64,000 nt of DNA from assembly GCF_902832845.1 (NCBI RefSeq), contig NZ_CADFDB010000002.1, positions 124,001 through 188,000 of the forward strand. The letters run 5' to 3'. Below the pieces are notes generated by a model. That model did no database searches. It was given only the letters and a program-made list of their open reading frames with translations, and had not been told where the DNA came from. Below, in pieces: positions 41,239 through 49,865 of the stretch. Within the stretch, counting starts at the first letter, position 1. The number at the start of each line of letters is the position of its first letter. The translations under genes were made by a program, and so were the position numbers. This DNA is from Burkholderia metallica (GTDB lineage: Bacteria > Pseudomonadota > Gammaproteobacteria > Burkholderiales > Burkholderiaceae).

Positions 41239-41825
41239 TTCGTATTCCTATCTGTCCGCCGTGGTGTCGGCAAGCATTCCGTCGCAAGCGCGTGCGGCAT
41301 CAGCGCAAATCCATGCGTATTCGAGGGTGGCCGTGGCGCGTCGGGTGCGGACTACGGCGAATACCGATTACCGCCTTTCGCCGTCTCGGCCGTGAACGAC
41401 GAGGGGCAAGCGCGCCCGGTTCCTCGTGGATTGCGACGATTGTAGGGAGGCATTCACCGCGGATCGTGTAATATTTCGTAATGATCTGTCGAGTAATCTT
41501 TACCTGACCTGAATCGGGCGGTGTCGCGGCGTTCGCGCGAGCCGGTTTCCGCGGGCGTGTCTGCCCGGACGGCGTCGGGTCTGGGTTCCCTCCCGCCTGC
41601 GTGCCGGATAGCGCGCCGTCATGTGTCGCCCCGCTCACCGGGCCGGTCTTCGACGTTTGCTGCAGGGCGGCAAGGATTGCCGGACGAACGGGCGCGAAGA
41701 CCGATGCAGATTTCGTCACATTCCACCGGAATGTTCCGCAGTATCATCCGCGTCGCGTCGGCTACCACGCGTTCGGACCGGGCCTAACCGCACGCCAATT
41801 TCCCGTATTGCCCCCTCGTTTAGCG
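41239..41825. other. 587-bp upstream region of the response-regulator gene
   Basis: No gene is supported. GTAAT occurs at 41468, 41478 and 41493 (10 and 15 bp apart) in an A+T-richer patch, a pattern that an OmpR-type regulator could bind. The rest is GC-rich non-coding sequence. Confidence 0.35.
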
Positions 41826-42536
41826 ATGCCCACCCGAATCCTGCTCGTCGAAGACGACGCCCCATTGTCCGCGCTGATCGCAGACTATCTGCGCAAGCAT
41901 CAGTACGAGGTGGACACGCTGCTCGACGGCACCGATGCGGTGGCGAGCATCGTCGCGAGTCGCCCCGACCTGGTGCTGCTCGACATCAATCTGCCGGGCA
42001 AGGACGGTTTCGAGATCTGCCGCGAGGCACGCATGCACTACGACGGCATTGTCGTGATGATGACGGCCCGCGACGAACTGTACGACGAGCTGCTCGGCCT
42101 GGAGTTCGGCGCGGACGACTTTCTCCACAAGCCGGTCGAGCCGCGCATTCTGCTCGCCCGGATCAAGGCGCACCTGCGCCGGGTCCGCATGCGGCCGGCC
42201 GATACCGCGCCGGCGTCGCCGCAGCGGTTCGAGTTCGGCAAGTTTTCGATCGACCGCGCGGATCGCAAGGTTCGCCTTCCTGACGGGAGCGCGCCGCGCC
42301 TGACGTCGACCGAATTCGACCTGCTGTGGGCGCTGGCCTGCCGCGCCGGCGAGGTGGTCAGCCGCGAAGACCTGACGGTGCTGTTGCGCGGCATCGAATT
42401 CGACGGCTTCGACCGCTCGATCGACGGCCGCATCTCGAAGCTGCGCCGCAAGCTGCGGGACGACGTCACGGAGCCGAAGCGGATCAAGACGATTCGCTGC
42501 AAGGGCTATCAGTTCAGCAAGCACGCGTGGGAGTGA
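41826..42536 (+). CDS. OmpR-family response regulator (RstA-like)
   Basis: A 236-residue two-domain protein. The receiver domain (residues 1-120) has LLVEDDAPLSALI, the phospho-acceptor Asp in LVLLDINLPGKDGFE, MMTARDELYDELLGLEFGAD and the Lys in FLHKPVEPR. The winged-helix output domain follows (RLTSTEFDLLWALACRAGEV, RSIDGRISKLRRKLRDD, IKTIRCKGYQFSKHAW). The sequence is closest in style to RstA. No histidine kinase gene is adjacent, so it is an orphan here. The ATG at 41826 has no clear ribosome-binding site. Confidence 0.9.
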   Translation: MPTRILLVEDDAPLSALIADYLRKHQYEVDTLLDGTDAVASIVASRPDLVLLDINLPGKDGFEICREARMHYDGIVVMMTARDELYDELLGLEFGADDFLHKPVEPRILLARIKAHLRRVRMRPADTAPASPQRFEFGKFSIDRADRKVRLPDGSAPRLTSTEFDLLWALACRAGEVVSREDLTVLLRGIEFDGFDRSIDGRISKLRRKLRDDVTEPKRIKTIRCKGYQFSKHAWE

Positions 42537-42909
42537 GTGACGGGCCGCGCGCCCGCGTGCGCCGTCACGGCGAGCACGGCTTTGCGCACCGCCTCCGGCG
42601 GAATGCGCGATAGCGCCATCAATAGCACCGAGAGATTCTGGATGCCGCTCTGCATGCCGGGCGTGTCGAGCGCGTCGGCGAACGTGCCGGCCGTCGCACT
42701 ACCGCAAGTTTCCGGTATGGCCCGGCGAGTAGCGGCCGGGCTGCAGCCACACGGCTAACCGTGCGGCGCCATGCCGACGGGAATCGACCGCACCGCGCCG
42801 CTCGTCTTGTCGATCGAATAGACGAAGTCGTCGAAGCGGCCCGACCGCCACGACGCGTTGCCGTTCGCATGAACCGCGGCCCCTCGCGACTGCACGCCGG
42901 CGACGCGCA
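42537..42909. other. 373-bp gap with gene remnants
   Basis: On the minus strand a frame beginning in the RidA stop (TAATG, about 42912) reads FDDFVYSIDKTSGAVRSIPV then GMAPHG and stops at 42755, like one blade of a YVTN beta-propeller. Further on, another frame (TFADALDTPGMQSGIQNLSV, ALSRIPPEAVRKAVLAVTAH) reads as the tail of an unrelated protein. Neither has a complete gene. They look like deletion scars. Confidence 0.35.
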
Positions 42910-43308
42910 TTACGCCGCCAGTACGGCCACGGCCTTGATCTCGACGATATAACCGGGCGCGCCGCCGAGCATGTGCGCCCCGACCGCCGTCCATGCCGGC
43001 TTCGGATGCGAAGCGAGGTAACGGTCGCGAACCTGCATGAACAACGGCAGGTCGCGCATGTCGGTATGGAAGGTCGTCAGGTCGACCACGTCGTTGAACG
43101 AGGCGCCGGCGGCTTCCAGCACGCGCTTCAGGTTCTCGAACGCCTGCACGATCTGCGCTTCGCGGCCTTCGACCAGTTGCATCGCCGCATCGCGGCCGAT
43201 CTGGCCGGAGACGTACAGCGTATCGCCGACTTTCAGGCCCGGCGCGTAGCCGATTTTCTCGTACACCGCTTCCATTCCCGCCGGAACGATGGTTTTGCGA
43301 TCACGCAT
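42910..43308 (-). CDS. RidA (YjgF/YER057c) family protein
   Basis: A 132-residue protein starting MRDRKTIVPAGMEAVYEKIG. The RidA pattern is clear: YAPGLKVGDTLYVSGQIGRD, QIVQAFENLKRVLEAAGAS, DVVDLTTFHTDMRDL and PAWTAVGAHMLGGAPGYIVE (with the Arg of the classical IEI.A site absent). Classical RidA deaminates reactive enamines and imines; members in aromatic operons often process pathway intermediates. GGAGA lies before the ATG at 43308. It lies 73 bp downstream of benD on the same strand and is probably the last gene of the ben operon. Confidence 0.88.
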   Translation of the reverse strand: MRDRKTIVPAGMEAVYEKIGYAPGLKVGDTLYVSGQIGRDAAMQLVEGREAQIVQAFENLKRVLEAAGASFNDVVDLTTFHTDMRDLPLFMQVRDRYLASHPKPAWTAVGAHMLGGAPGYIVEIKAVAVLAA

Positions 43309-43381
43309 GGATGTCTCCATGGCCGGCGTCTCGGCGCCGGCCGGTTGGTTGTCGATGGGCACGTCGAACGCCGCGCGCGGC

Positions 43382-44152
43382 TCAACCCGTGTCGCCGCCC
43401 GCGACCGGCAGCACCGTGCCGGTGATGTAGCTCGCTTCGTCGGACGCGAGGAACAGGATCGGCGCGATCTGTTCGTCGAGGCTGCCGTAGCGCTTGAAGA
43501 ACGTCGATTCCGTGACCTGGCGCACGGCTTCGCTCATCCACGCCTGTTCCTGCTCGCTGTCGCCGGCCGCATTGCGCGGCACGCGGCGCGGCGGCGCGCT
43601 GGTGCCGCCCGGCGCGGTGGCCACGACCCGGATGTTGTGCGTCGCGTATTCCATCGCGAGCGCCGCCGTCAGCGCGTTGACGCCGCCTTTGGCCGCCGAA
43701 TACGGTACGCGGCGGATACCGCGCGTCGCGTTCGACGAGATGTTGACGATCGTGCCGCCGCCGCGCGCGAGCAGATGCGGCAGCGCCGCGTGACAGGTAT
43801 AAAGCGTCGGCATCAGCGAGCGGCGGATTTCCGCGTCGATCTGCGCGGGCTCGAATTCGGCGAACGGGCGCATGCGGATCGCGCCGCCGACGCCGTTGAT
43901 CAGGATGTCGATGCCGCCGAACGTCTGCACCGCGCATGCGATCGCCGCGTGCGCGCCTTCGTACGTTTCGAGATCGGCGACGAAGCCGGCCGTGTCGCAA
44001 CCCGTCGCTTCGGCCGCGACCTCCGCGACGAAATCCGCGCGATCGACGAACAGCACCCTGCCGCCTTCCGCCGCCGCGCGGAGCGCGACGCCACGGCCGA
44101 TGCCCTGCGCGGCGCCCGTGACGACGATGACCTTGCCGGAGAATCGTTGCAT
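43382..44152 (-). CDS. benD: benzoate cis-diol dehydrogenase
   Basis: A 256-residue short-chain dehydrogenase that oxidises and decarboxylates the cis-diol produced by BenABC to catechol, with NAD+ as acceptor. Motifs: VIVVTGAAQGIGRGVALRAA, NGVGGAIRMRPF, NISSNATRGIRRVPYSAAKG (Ser and Tyr-xxx-Lys) and GTVLPVAGGDTG at the end. The GIRRVPYSAAKGGV stretch is specific to BenD/XylL. MQRFSGK at 44152 matches homologues best; an ATG two codons earlier overlaps the benC stop (ATGA). Confidence 0.95.
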   Translation of the reverse strand: MQRFSGKVIVVTGAAQGIGRGVALRAAAEGGRVLFVDRADFVAEVAAEATGCDTAGFVADLETYEGAHAAIACAVQTFGGIDILINGVGGAIRMRPFAEFEPAQIDAEIRRSLMPTLYTCHAALPHLLARGGGTIVNISSNATRGIRRVPYSAAKGGVNALTAALAMEYATHNIRVVATAPGGTSAPPRRVPRNAAGDSEQEQAWMSEAVRQVTESTFFKRYGSLDEQIAPILFLASDEASYITGTVLPVAGGDTG

Positions 44153-44154
44153 GA

Positions 44155-45177
44155 TCATGCCGCCTTTGCCGTGACGTTCGGGGTGAACTTCTCGTAGTGG
44201 AAGCTGTGCGGCTTCACGCCTTCGTCGTCGAAGTATTTGCGCACCGCGTCGACCATCGGCGGCGGCCCGCACAGATACACGTCGACGTCGCCGTCGTTCA
44301 GCGCATCGGCCGGAATGTGCTGCGTGACCCAACCCTTGCGCGGATGGCCCGATGCCGCATCCGCGACGACCGTCGCGAAACTGAAGTTCGGCAGCTTCGC
44401 CGCGTACGCCTCGATCGCGTCGACCAGCACGAGGTCGAGATCGCGCGTCACGCCGTAGATCAGGTGGACCTTCTGCTGCGACCCACTGCGCGCGAGCACC
44501 TCGAGCATCGACAGGAACGGCGCGAGCCCGGTGCCGCCCGCGAGGAACAACAGTGGCCGCTGCACGTCGCGCAGGTAGAAGCTGCCGAGCGGCCCGTGCA
44601 GTTCGAGCGTGTCGCCGGGCTGCGCCGATTCGAGCCACGTGCTCATCACGCCGCCGGGAATCTTCTTGATCAGGAAGCTGACCTTCGAATCTGCCGGCGC
44701 CGACGAGAACGAATAGGAACGGTGCTGCCCGCTCGCGGGCACGTCGATGTTCACGTACTGGCCCGGCAGGAACACCGGCGCGGCCGCGCCGACGTCGAGT
44801 TCGAGCACGACGGCCGCATCGTTGTGCTGCTCGACCTTCGTCACCGTCGCGGCGAATCCGCTCTGGCCCGTCTTGCACGCCACCGACGACGTCGGCACCG
44901 CGATCACGCAATCGCTTTGCGGCACCATCTGGCAGGTCAGCACGAGGCCGCCGTCCTTTTCGTCCTCGGTGAGCGCGTCTTCGATGTAGTCGTCGCCGAG
45001 ATCGTAGCGGCCGCTTTCGGCGCGGCACTTGCAGGTGCCGCACACGCCGTCGGAACAGTCCATCGGCAGGTTGATCTTCGCGCGGAAGGCGGCATCGAGC
45101 ACCTTCTCGCCGGCCTTGCAGTCGATGAAGCGGGTTACCCCGTCCTCGAAATTCAGGGCAATCTTGTAGCTGGACAT
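44155..45177 (-). CDS. benC: benzoate 1,2-dioxygenase reductase component
   Basis: A 340-residue electron-transfer protein with an N-terminal plant-type [2Fe-2S] ferredoxin domain (Cys 41, 46, 49 and 82), an FAD domain (HRSYSFSSAP) and an NAD domain (FLAGGTGLAPFLSML, VDVYLCGPPPMV). It passes electrons from NADH to the Rieske centre of BenA. GGAGG lies seven bases before the ATG at 45177. Stop and start of benC/benD overlap (ATGA), and it is preceded by benB with a 45-bp gap. Confidence 0.96.
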   Translation of the reverse strand: MSSYKIALNFEDGVTRFIDCKAGEKVLDAAFRAKINLPMDCSDGVCGTCKCRAESGRYDLGDDYIEDALTEDEKDGGLVLTCQMVPQSDCVIAVPTSSVACKTGQSGFAATVTKVEQHNDAAVVLELDVGAAAPVFLPGQYVNIDVPASGQHRSYSFSSAPADSKVSFLIKKIPGGVMSTWLESAQPGDTLELHGPLGSFYLRDVQRPLLFLAGGTGLAPFLSMLEVLARSGSQQKVHLIYGVTRDLDLVLVDAIEAYAAKLPNFSFATVVADAASGHPRKGWVTQHIPADALNDGDVDVYLCGPPPMVDAVRKYFDDEGVKPHSFHYEKFTPNVTAKAA

Positions 45178-45222
45178 GGCGTCACCTCCACTGCGTTTTC
45201 TTTCATGACGAAACAACGGGCG

Positions 45223-45711
45223 TCAGACGTGATAGACGTCGAGCACCTGCCGGATGTAGTCGTTCTTCAGCACGATCTTCTTGTACGAGATCAGCAGTTC
45301 GTCGTCCGCACGGCGCAACGTGACGAACATCGTGCCGAAGAAGTGATCGGTCACGCGGTAGCGGTGGTTCAGCGTGTGAAAGTTGTAGCGCACGTCCACC
45401 TCGTCGTCGCGTTCGGCCAGCACCTCGACGTTCGTCACGTTGTGGCTGGTGCGCGGCTCGGGCGTCGATGCGCCGCTGCGCTCGGTCTTGATCCGGAACA
45501 CACGATCCTCGAGGCCGCCGCGGTCCGGGTAGTACATCAGCGAGATCTGGCTCTGGTGATCGTCGGTCGTGCGATCGTCGTCGTCCCACGCGGGCATCCA
45601 GTACGTGACGTCTTCCGTGTAGCAGGTGAGCCACTCGTCCCACTGACGATCGTCGAGCAGCCGCGCTTCGCGATACAGCGCCGCGCAAATGGTCCGGTAA
45701 TCGAAGTTCAT
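45223..45711 (-). CDS. benB: benzoate 1,2-dioxygenase small subunit
   Basis: A 162-residue beta subunit of the ring-hydroxylating dioxygenase: [49 protein letters not shown] and [20 protein letters not shown]. The subunit forms the structural beta3 trimer under the catalytic alpha3 ring. The ATG overlaps the benA stop in ATGA, so the subunits are translationally coupled. Confidence 0.96.
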   Translation of the reverse strand: MNFDYRTICAALYREARLLDDRQWDEWLTCYTEDVTYWMPAWDDDDRTTDDHQSQISLMYYPDRGGLEDRVFRIKTERSGASTPEPRTSHNVTNVEVLAERDDEVDVRYNFHTLNHRYRVTDHFFGTMFVTLRRADDELLISYKKIVLKNDYIRQVLDVYHV

Positions 45712-47066
45712 GCCGTCACCTCCCCCCGTTCCTTCTTCAGCGCATCGCGCATCACGTTCACCCAGTGTTCGTGCTGGCACACGAACAGCCCTTCGTCCTC
45801 GCTGCGCTCGCCGGAAATGCGCGGGTTCAGCCCCATCTTCTTCGCGTTCTCGTCGGGCCCGTGGACCCACAACGGCGCGCCGCGCGACAGGTCGTTCCAC
45901 ATCGCCGTGATGCCCGCATAGCCGGCCTGGCACGCGCGAAACTCTTCGAGATCGTCGGCGGTGCCCATGCCCGTCACGTTGAAGAAATCCTCGTACTGGC
46001 GAATCCGCACCGTGCGATCGGCATCGCTCTCGCCCTTGGGTGCGAAGCAGAAAATCGTGACTTCCGTCTTGTCGACGGCGAGCGGCCGCACCACGCGAAT
46101 CTGCGTGCTGAACTGGTCCATCAGGAACACGTTCGGGTACACGCACAGGTTGCGGGTCTGGTTCACGATGAAGTCGGCCTGCACGTCGCCGACGCGCGCC
46201 TTGATCTCGTCGCGGTGCCGGTACACGGGCCGCACTTCGGGATTCATCGTCTGCGTCCACAGCAGGATGTGGCCGTTCTCGAAGCCGTACACGCCCGCGA
46301 CCGACTTGCTCCAGCTGTTCGCGTCGACGGCCTTGGTGCCGTCCTCCTTGCGGCGGCCCATTGTCGCCGCGTAGTTCCAGTGCACGGTGCTGACGTGGTA
46401 GCCGTCGCAGCCGTTCTCCATCTGCATCTTCCAGTTGCCTTCGTAGATGTAGGACGAGTTGCCGCGCAGCACTTCGAGCCCGTTCGGCGCCTGGTCGACG
46501 ATCTGGTCGATGATCACGCGCGCTTCGCCGAGGTATTCCTCGAGCGGCAGCACGTCGGCGCTGAGGCTGCCGAACAGGAAACCGCGATAGTTCTCGAAGC
46601 GTGCGACCTTCTTCAGATCGTGCGAGCCGTTCGTGTTGAACTGCACCGGATACTCGGTCGTCTTCTCGTCCTTCACTTTCAGCAGCTTGCCGGTGTTCGA
46701 GAACGTCCAGCCGTGGAACGGGCACGTGAAGCTGCCCTTGTTGCCGTGCTTGCGGCGGCACAGCATCGCGCCCTTGTGCGCGCACGCATTGATCACCGCA
46801 TGCAGCTCGCCGGTCTTGTCGCGCGTGATCACGACCGGCTGACGGCCGATCCACGTCGTGTAGTAGTCGTTGTTGTCCGGGATCTGGCTTTCGTGAGCCA
46901 GGTACACCCAGTTGCGCTCGAAGATGTGCTTCATCTCGAGTTCGTACAGTTCCGCATTGGTGAAGATGTCGCGGCGGCAGCGGAATACGCCGGCCTCCTT
47001 GTCGTCCTGCACCGCGGTGGCGAGCAGGTGATCCAGGTCGGTGGCTTGATCGATCGTGGCGGACAT
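45708..47066 (-). CDS. benA: benzoate 1,2-dioxygenase large subunit
   Basis: A 452-residue catalytic alpha subunit. The Rieske [2Fe-2S] site is Cys95-Ala-His97 and Cys115-Pro-Phe-His118 (ACAHKGA and TCPFHGW). The mononuclear iron region is [15 protein letters not shown]. The enzyme adds O2 to benzoate to give the 1,2-cis-diol carboxylate. GGGAGGAG lies five bases before the ATG at 47066. It follows catA by 120 bp. Confidence 0.96.
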   Translation of the reverse strand: MSATIDQATDLDHLLATAVQDDKEAGVFRCRRDIFTNAELYELEMKHIFERNWVYLAHESQIPDNNDYYTTWIGRQPVVITRDKTGELHAVINACAHKGAMLCRRKHGNKGSFTCPFHGWTFSNTGKLLKVKDEKTTEYPVQFNTNGSHDLKKVARFENYRGFLFGSLSADVLPLEEYLGEARVIIDQIVDQAPNGLEVLRGNSSYIYEGNWKMQMENGCDGYHVSTVHWNYAATMGRRKEDGTKAVDANSWSKSVAGVYGFENGHILLWTQTMNPEVRPVYRHRDEIKARVGDVQADFIVNQTRNLCVYPNVFLMDQFSTQIRVVRPLAVDKTEVTIFCFAPKGESDADRTVRIRQYEDFFNVTGMGTADDLEEFRACQAGYAGITAMWNDLSRGAPLWVHGPDENAKKMGLNPRISGERSEDEGLFVCQHEHWVNVMRDALKKERGEVTA

Positions 47067-47186
47067 GTTGACTCCTCCCATGCGCGTGCCGCGTCCTGCA
47101 AGCACGCTCGCATCGGTAATCGGTTGAATCTCGCGGGAACCCGGCCGGCGGCGGCAGCGCAATCGCGCCGCCGCGCCGTCGGGCGG

Positions 47187-48131
47187 TTATGCCGTCGCGG
47201 CGGCGCGCGGGCGGTGGACGATCTGGTTGTCCTTGCCCTGCACCAGCGGCGTCAGCACGAAGTTGAACTCGATGTCCTGGTACGCATCGGCCTTCAGGCC
47301 GAGCGCCGTGCCGCCGGTCTTGTCGGCCACGGGCGGGATCAGTTCCTCGCGGGTTGCGTACGCGAAGTCATCCCAGATCAGCGGATCTCCGGCAATGTTG
47401 AACTGCGTCGTCAGCTTGCGGTGGTCGTGGCTGTCGACGAAGAAGTGCACGTGCGCCGGGCGGTTGCCATGCCGGCCGAGGGCGTTCAGCAGTTGCTGCG
47501 TCGCGCCCTGCGGCGGGCAGCCGTAGCCGACCGGCATCAGCGTGCGGAATTCGTACTTGCCGTCCGCGCCCGTCTTCACCGCGCCGCGCAGGTTGAAATC
47601 GCTCTGCTTGCCGGTCGGGTCGAAGTGCGAATAGAAGCCGTGCGAATTCGCGTGCCAGCATTCGACCAGCGCGCCCGCCACCGGCTTGCCGTCGAGATCC
47701 GTCACCGTGCCGTGGATCACGAGCGGGCCCGCGCCGTCGTCCGCGTCGAGGTCGATCTTCGACACGCCATCGCGCACCGGTGCGCCCGCGACATACAGCG
47801 GCCCTTCGATCGTGCGCGGCGTGCCGCCGTCGAGGCCGGCCGCCTTGTCCGCGGCGTCCATCCGGATGTCGAGATACTTCTCGAGGCCGAGGCCGGCCGC
47901 GAGCAGCGCCGCTTCGCCGTCCTGGCCGAGCTTGTTCAGGTAGTTGACGCCGGCCCACACTTCGTCGGGCGTGATGTCGAGATCGTCGATCGCCTTGAAC
48001 AGGTCGCCGAGCAGCCGCAGCACGACCTGCTGCGTGCGCGCGTTGCCGCCCTTCGCGCCGTTCGCGCCCGCGTTCGACGCGGCCTTCAGCAGTTCCTGCA
48101 CTTCCCGGGTATCGAAAACTTTGACGCTCAT
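47187..48131 (-). CDS. catA: catechol 1,2-dioxygenase
   Basis: A 314-residue intradiol dioxygenase opening catechol to cis,cis-muconate with a non-haem Fe(III). The N-terminal helical dimer domain (TQQVVLRLLGDLFKAIDDLD, PDEVWAGVNYLNKLG) precedes the catalytic domain with PRTIEGPLYVAGAP (Tyr ligand), VECWHANSHGFYSHFD, LMPVGYGCP (Tyr ligand) and RPAHVHFFV (two His ligands). GGAG lies eight bases before the ATG at 48131. It stands between catB and benA in one direction. Confidence 0.96.
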   Translation of the reverse strand: MSVKVFDTREVQELLKAASNAGANGAKGGNARTQQVVLRLLGDLFKAIDDLDITPDEVWAGVNYLNKLGQDGEAALLAAGLGLEKYLDIRMDAADKAAGLDGGTPRTIEGPLYVAGAPVRDGVSKIDLDADDGAGPLVIHGTVTDLDGKPVAGALVECWHANSHGFYSHFDPTGKQSDFNLRGAVKTGADGKYEFRTLMPVGYGCPPQGATQQLLNALGRHGNRPAHVHFFVDSHDHRKLTTQFNIAGDPLIWDDFAYATREELIPPVADKTGGTALGLKADAYQDIEFNFVLTPLVQGKDNQIVHRPRAAATA

Positions 48132-48187
48132 GATGGTGTCTCCATGTGTATTAGGGGGAACGACGGCCTTTGCCTGGCTCGGGTTCT

Positions 48188-49324
48188 CTATCGCGCGACT
48201 TTCGTCAGCCCGTCGCGGGTGAAACGCCTGACCTTGTCCTCGTCGAGTTCGATGCCGAGGCCAGGGCCGTCCGGCACGGTCAGTTCGAAGTCGCTGTAAT
48301 CGAGCGGCTGCGTCAGGATCTCTTCGGTGATCAGCAGCGGCCCGAACAGTTCGGTGCCCCACTGCAGGTTCGCGAAACTCGCGAACAGGTGTGCAGAGGC
48401 CACCGTGCCGAACGCGCCTTCGAGCATCGTGCCGCCGTACAGCTCGATGCCGGCCGCATCCGCGATCGCGGCGACACGCTGCGCGGCGAACAGGCCACCG
48501 CTCTGCTCGATCTTGATCGCGAACACGTCCGCGCCGTGATGCTTCGCGATGTCGAATGCGCTGTCGGGGCCCTGCAGGATTTCATCGGCCATCAGCGCGA
48601 CCGGGAAGCGGCGCATCAGGCGCGCGAGCGCCGCGGCCGAGGCCACCGGCTGCTCGACCAGTTCGCAGCCGGCATCGGCCAGCGCCGGAATCGCACGCGC
48701 GGCTTGTGTTTCGCTCCAAGCCATGTTCACGTCGACGCGCACCGACGCACGATCGCCGACGGCCTTCTTGATCTCGGCTACGTGGCGGATATCCGTATCG
48801 GGCGCCTTCGCGCCGATCTTCAGCTTGAACACGTTGTGGCGACGCTGGTCGAGCATCCGCTCGGCTTCGGCGATGTCGGTGGCCGTGTCGCCCGACGCGA
48901 GCGTCCACGCAACCGGCAGGCGATCGCGGCGGCGGCCGCCGAGCAGCTCGCTCACCGGCACGCCGAGCCGCTTGCCGTGCGCGTCGAGCAGCGCGGTTTC
49001 GAGCGCGCTCTTCGCGAAGTGGTTGACCTTCGCGAGCTTGCCGAGGAACGCCATCAGCGTCTGGATGCGCGTTGCGTCCTTGCCGACGATTGCCGGCGCG
49101 AGATACGTGTCGATCGCCAGTTTCATCGCCTCGGGGCTTTCCGGGCCGTACGCCATGCCGGCGATCGTCGTGCCTTCGCCGAGCCCCGTCACGCCATCGC
49201 TGCAGAACACCTTCACGAGCATCAGCGTCTGGCCGTGCATCGTGGCCACCGACAGCTTGTGCGGGCGGATCGTCGGCAGGTCGACGAGGCGGGTTTCGAT
49301 GCGTTCGATGGTGACGGAGGACAT
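48188..49324 (-). CDS. catB: muconate cycloisomerase
   Basis: A 378-residue enolase-superfamily enzyme converting cis,cis-muconate to muconolactone. Motifs: HVFKLKIG-type KxK (FKLKIGAKAPDTD), metal ligands in VRVDVNMAW, LVEQPVA and MADEIL, and the second catalytic Lys in FAIKIEQSGG. GTTIAGMAYGPESPEAMK in the capping domain is typical of CatB. It is the first gene of the operon, and no Shine-Dalgarno is visible before the ATG at 49324. A LysR-type site lies 87 bp upstream. catC (muconolactone isomerase) is not in the window. Confidence 0.95.
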   Translation of the reverse strand: MSSVTIERIETRLVDLPTIRPHKLSVATMHGQTLMLVKVFCSDGVTGLGEGTTIAGMAYGPESPEAMKLAIDTYLAPAIVGKDATRIQTLMAFLGKLAKVNHFAKSALETALLDAHGKRLGVPVSELLGGRRRDRLPVAWTLASGDTATDIAEAERMLDQRRHNVFKLKIGAKAPDTDIRHVAEIKKAVGDRASVRVDVNMAWSETQAARAIPALADAGCELVEQPVASAAALARLMRRFPVALMADEILQGPDSAFDIAKHHGADVFAIKIEQSGGLFAAQRVAAIADAAGIELYGGTMLEGAFGTVASAHLFASFANLQWGTELFGPLLITEEILTQPLDYSDFELTVPDGPGLGIELDEDKVRRFTRDGLTKVAR

Positions 49325-49410
49325 GGGGCACGCCGTGGGGGTGAAGTTCTTGAGGCGATTTATACGTCTCGGCCGGATCGAGCGTCCAATACTTTTAGGC
49401 GGGCTTTTCA

Positions 49411-49425
49411 ATACCTTTCAGGTAT
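49411..49425. promoter_or_regulatory. LysR-type (CatR/BenM-like) operator upstream of catB
   Basis: ATAC-CTTTCAG-GTAT, an exact match to the ATAC-N7-GTAT consensus of CatR, CatM and BenM. Further ATAC half-sites lie at 49389 and 49464. cis,cis-Muconate (or benzoate) would be the expected inducer by analogy. Confidence 0.8.
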
Positions 49426-49865
49426 CGAGATTGGCGAATATCGGCGTAATTTCGCGGTCTGCCATACCTTTCCTGACAGGCAACGAGAGCGGAAAGCCAT
49501 GCTGGATCAGGGGGAGCGGCAACCGCGGTTGCGTGCCGCCGGGGACGGGAACGGCATCGGCCATCGTGCGCGGCGACGCGAGAAAAGCGGCCTCGGCGGG
49601 CCGCTGTCAGGGTTTTCCTGATGCGTCGTCAGGGCGCGCGTGCGCGAGTTTCGCGAGATGGCGACCGGCTTCGTGGCCGGTTTGTCCGCCGCTTGCCGGC
49701 GCAGGCCAAAGTAGCCCCGTCATGATTCCCGGCGGCGGTGTCTGCACATCCGCCCGGTCGGGTACATGCAGGCTTCGGCATCAGCGCAATCCACCGGGCC
49801 TGCCTGCCGGCTCGCTTCGTGGCGAGTGCGGGCGATTCATCGTGCCACCGCCCCTCGGCGCGCCT
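49426..49865. other. 440-bp gap between cat operator and amidase gene; includes a hairpin
   Basis: No regulator gene is found here, although catR/benM often diverges from catB. A stem AGCGGCC-N6-GGCCGCT at 49586-49605, followed by GTTTTCC, is terminator-like on the plus strand. Nothing else is supported. Confidence 0.45.
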
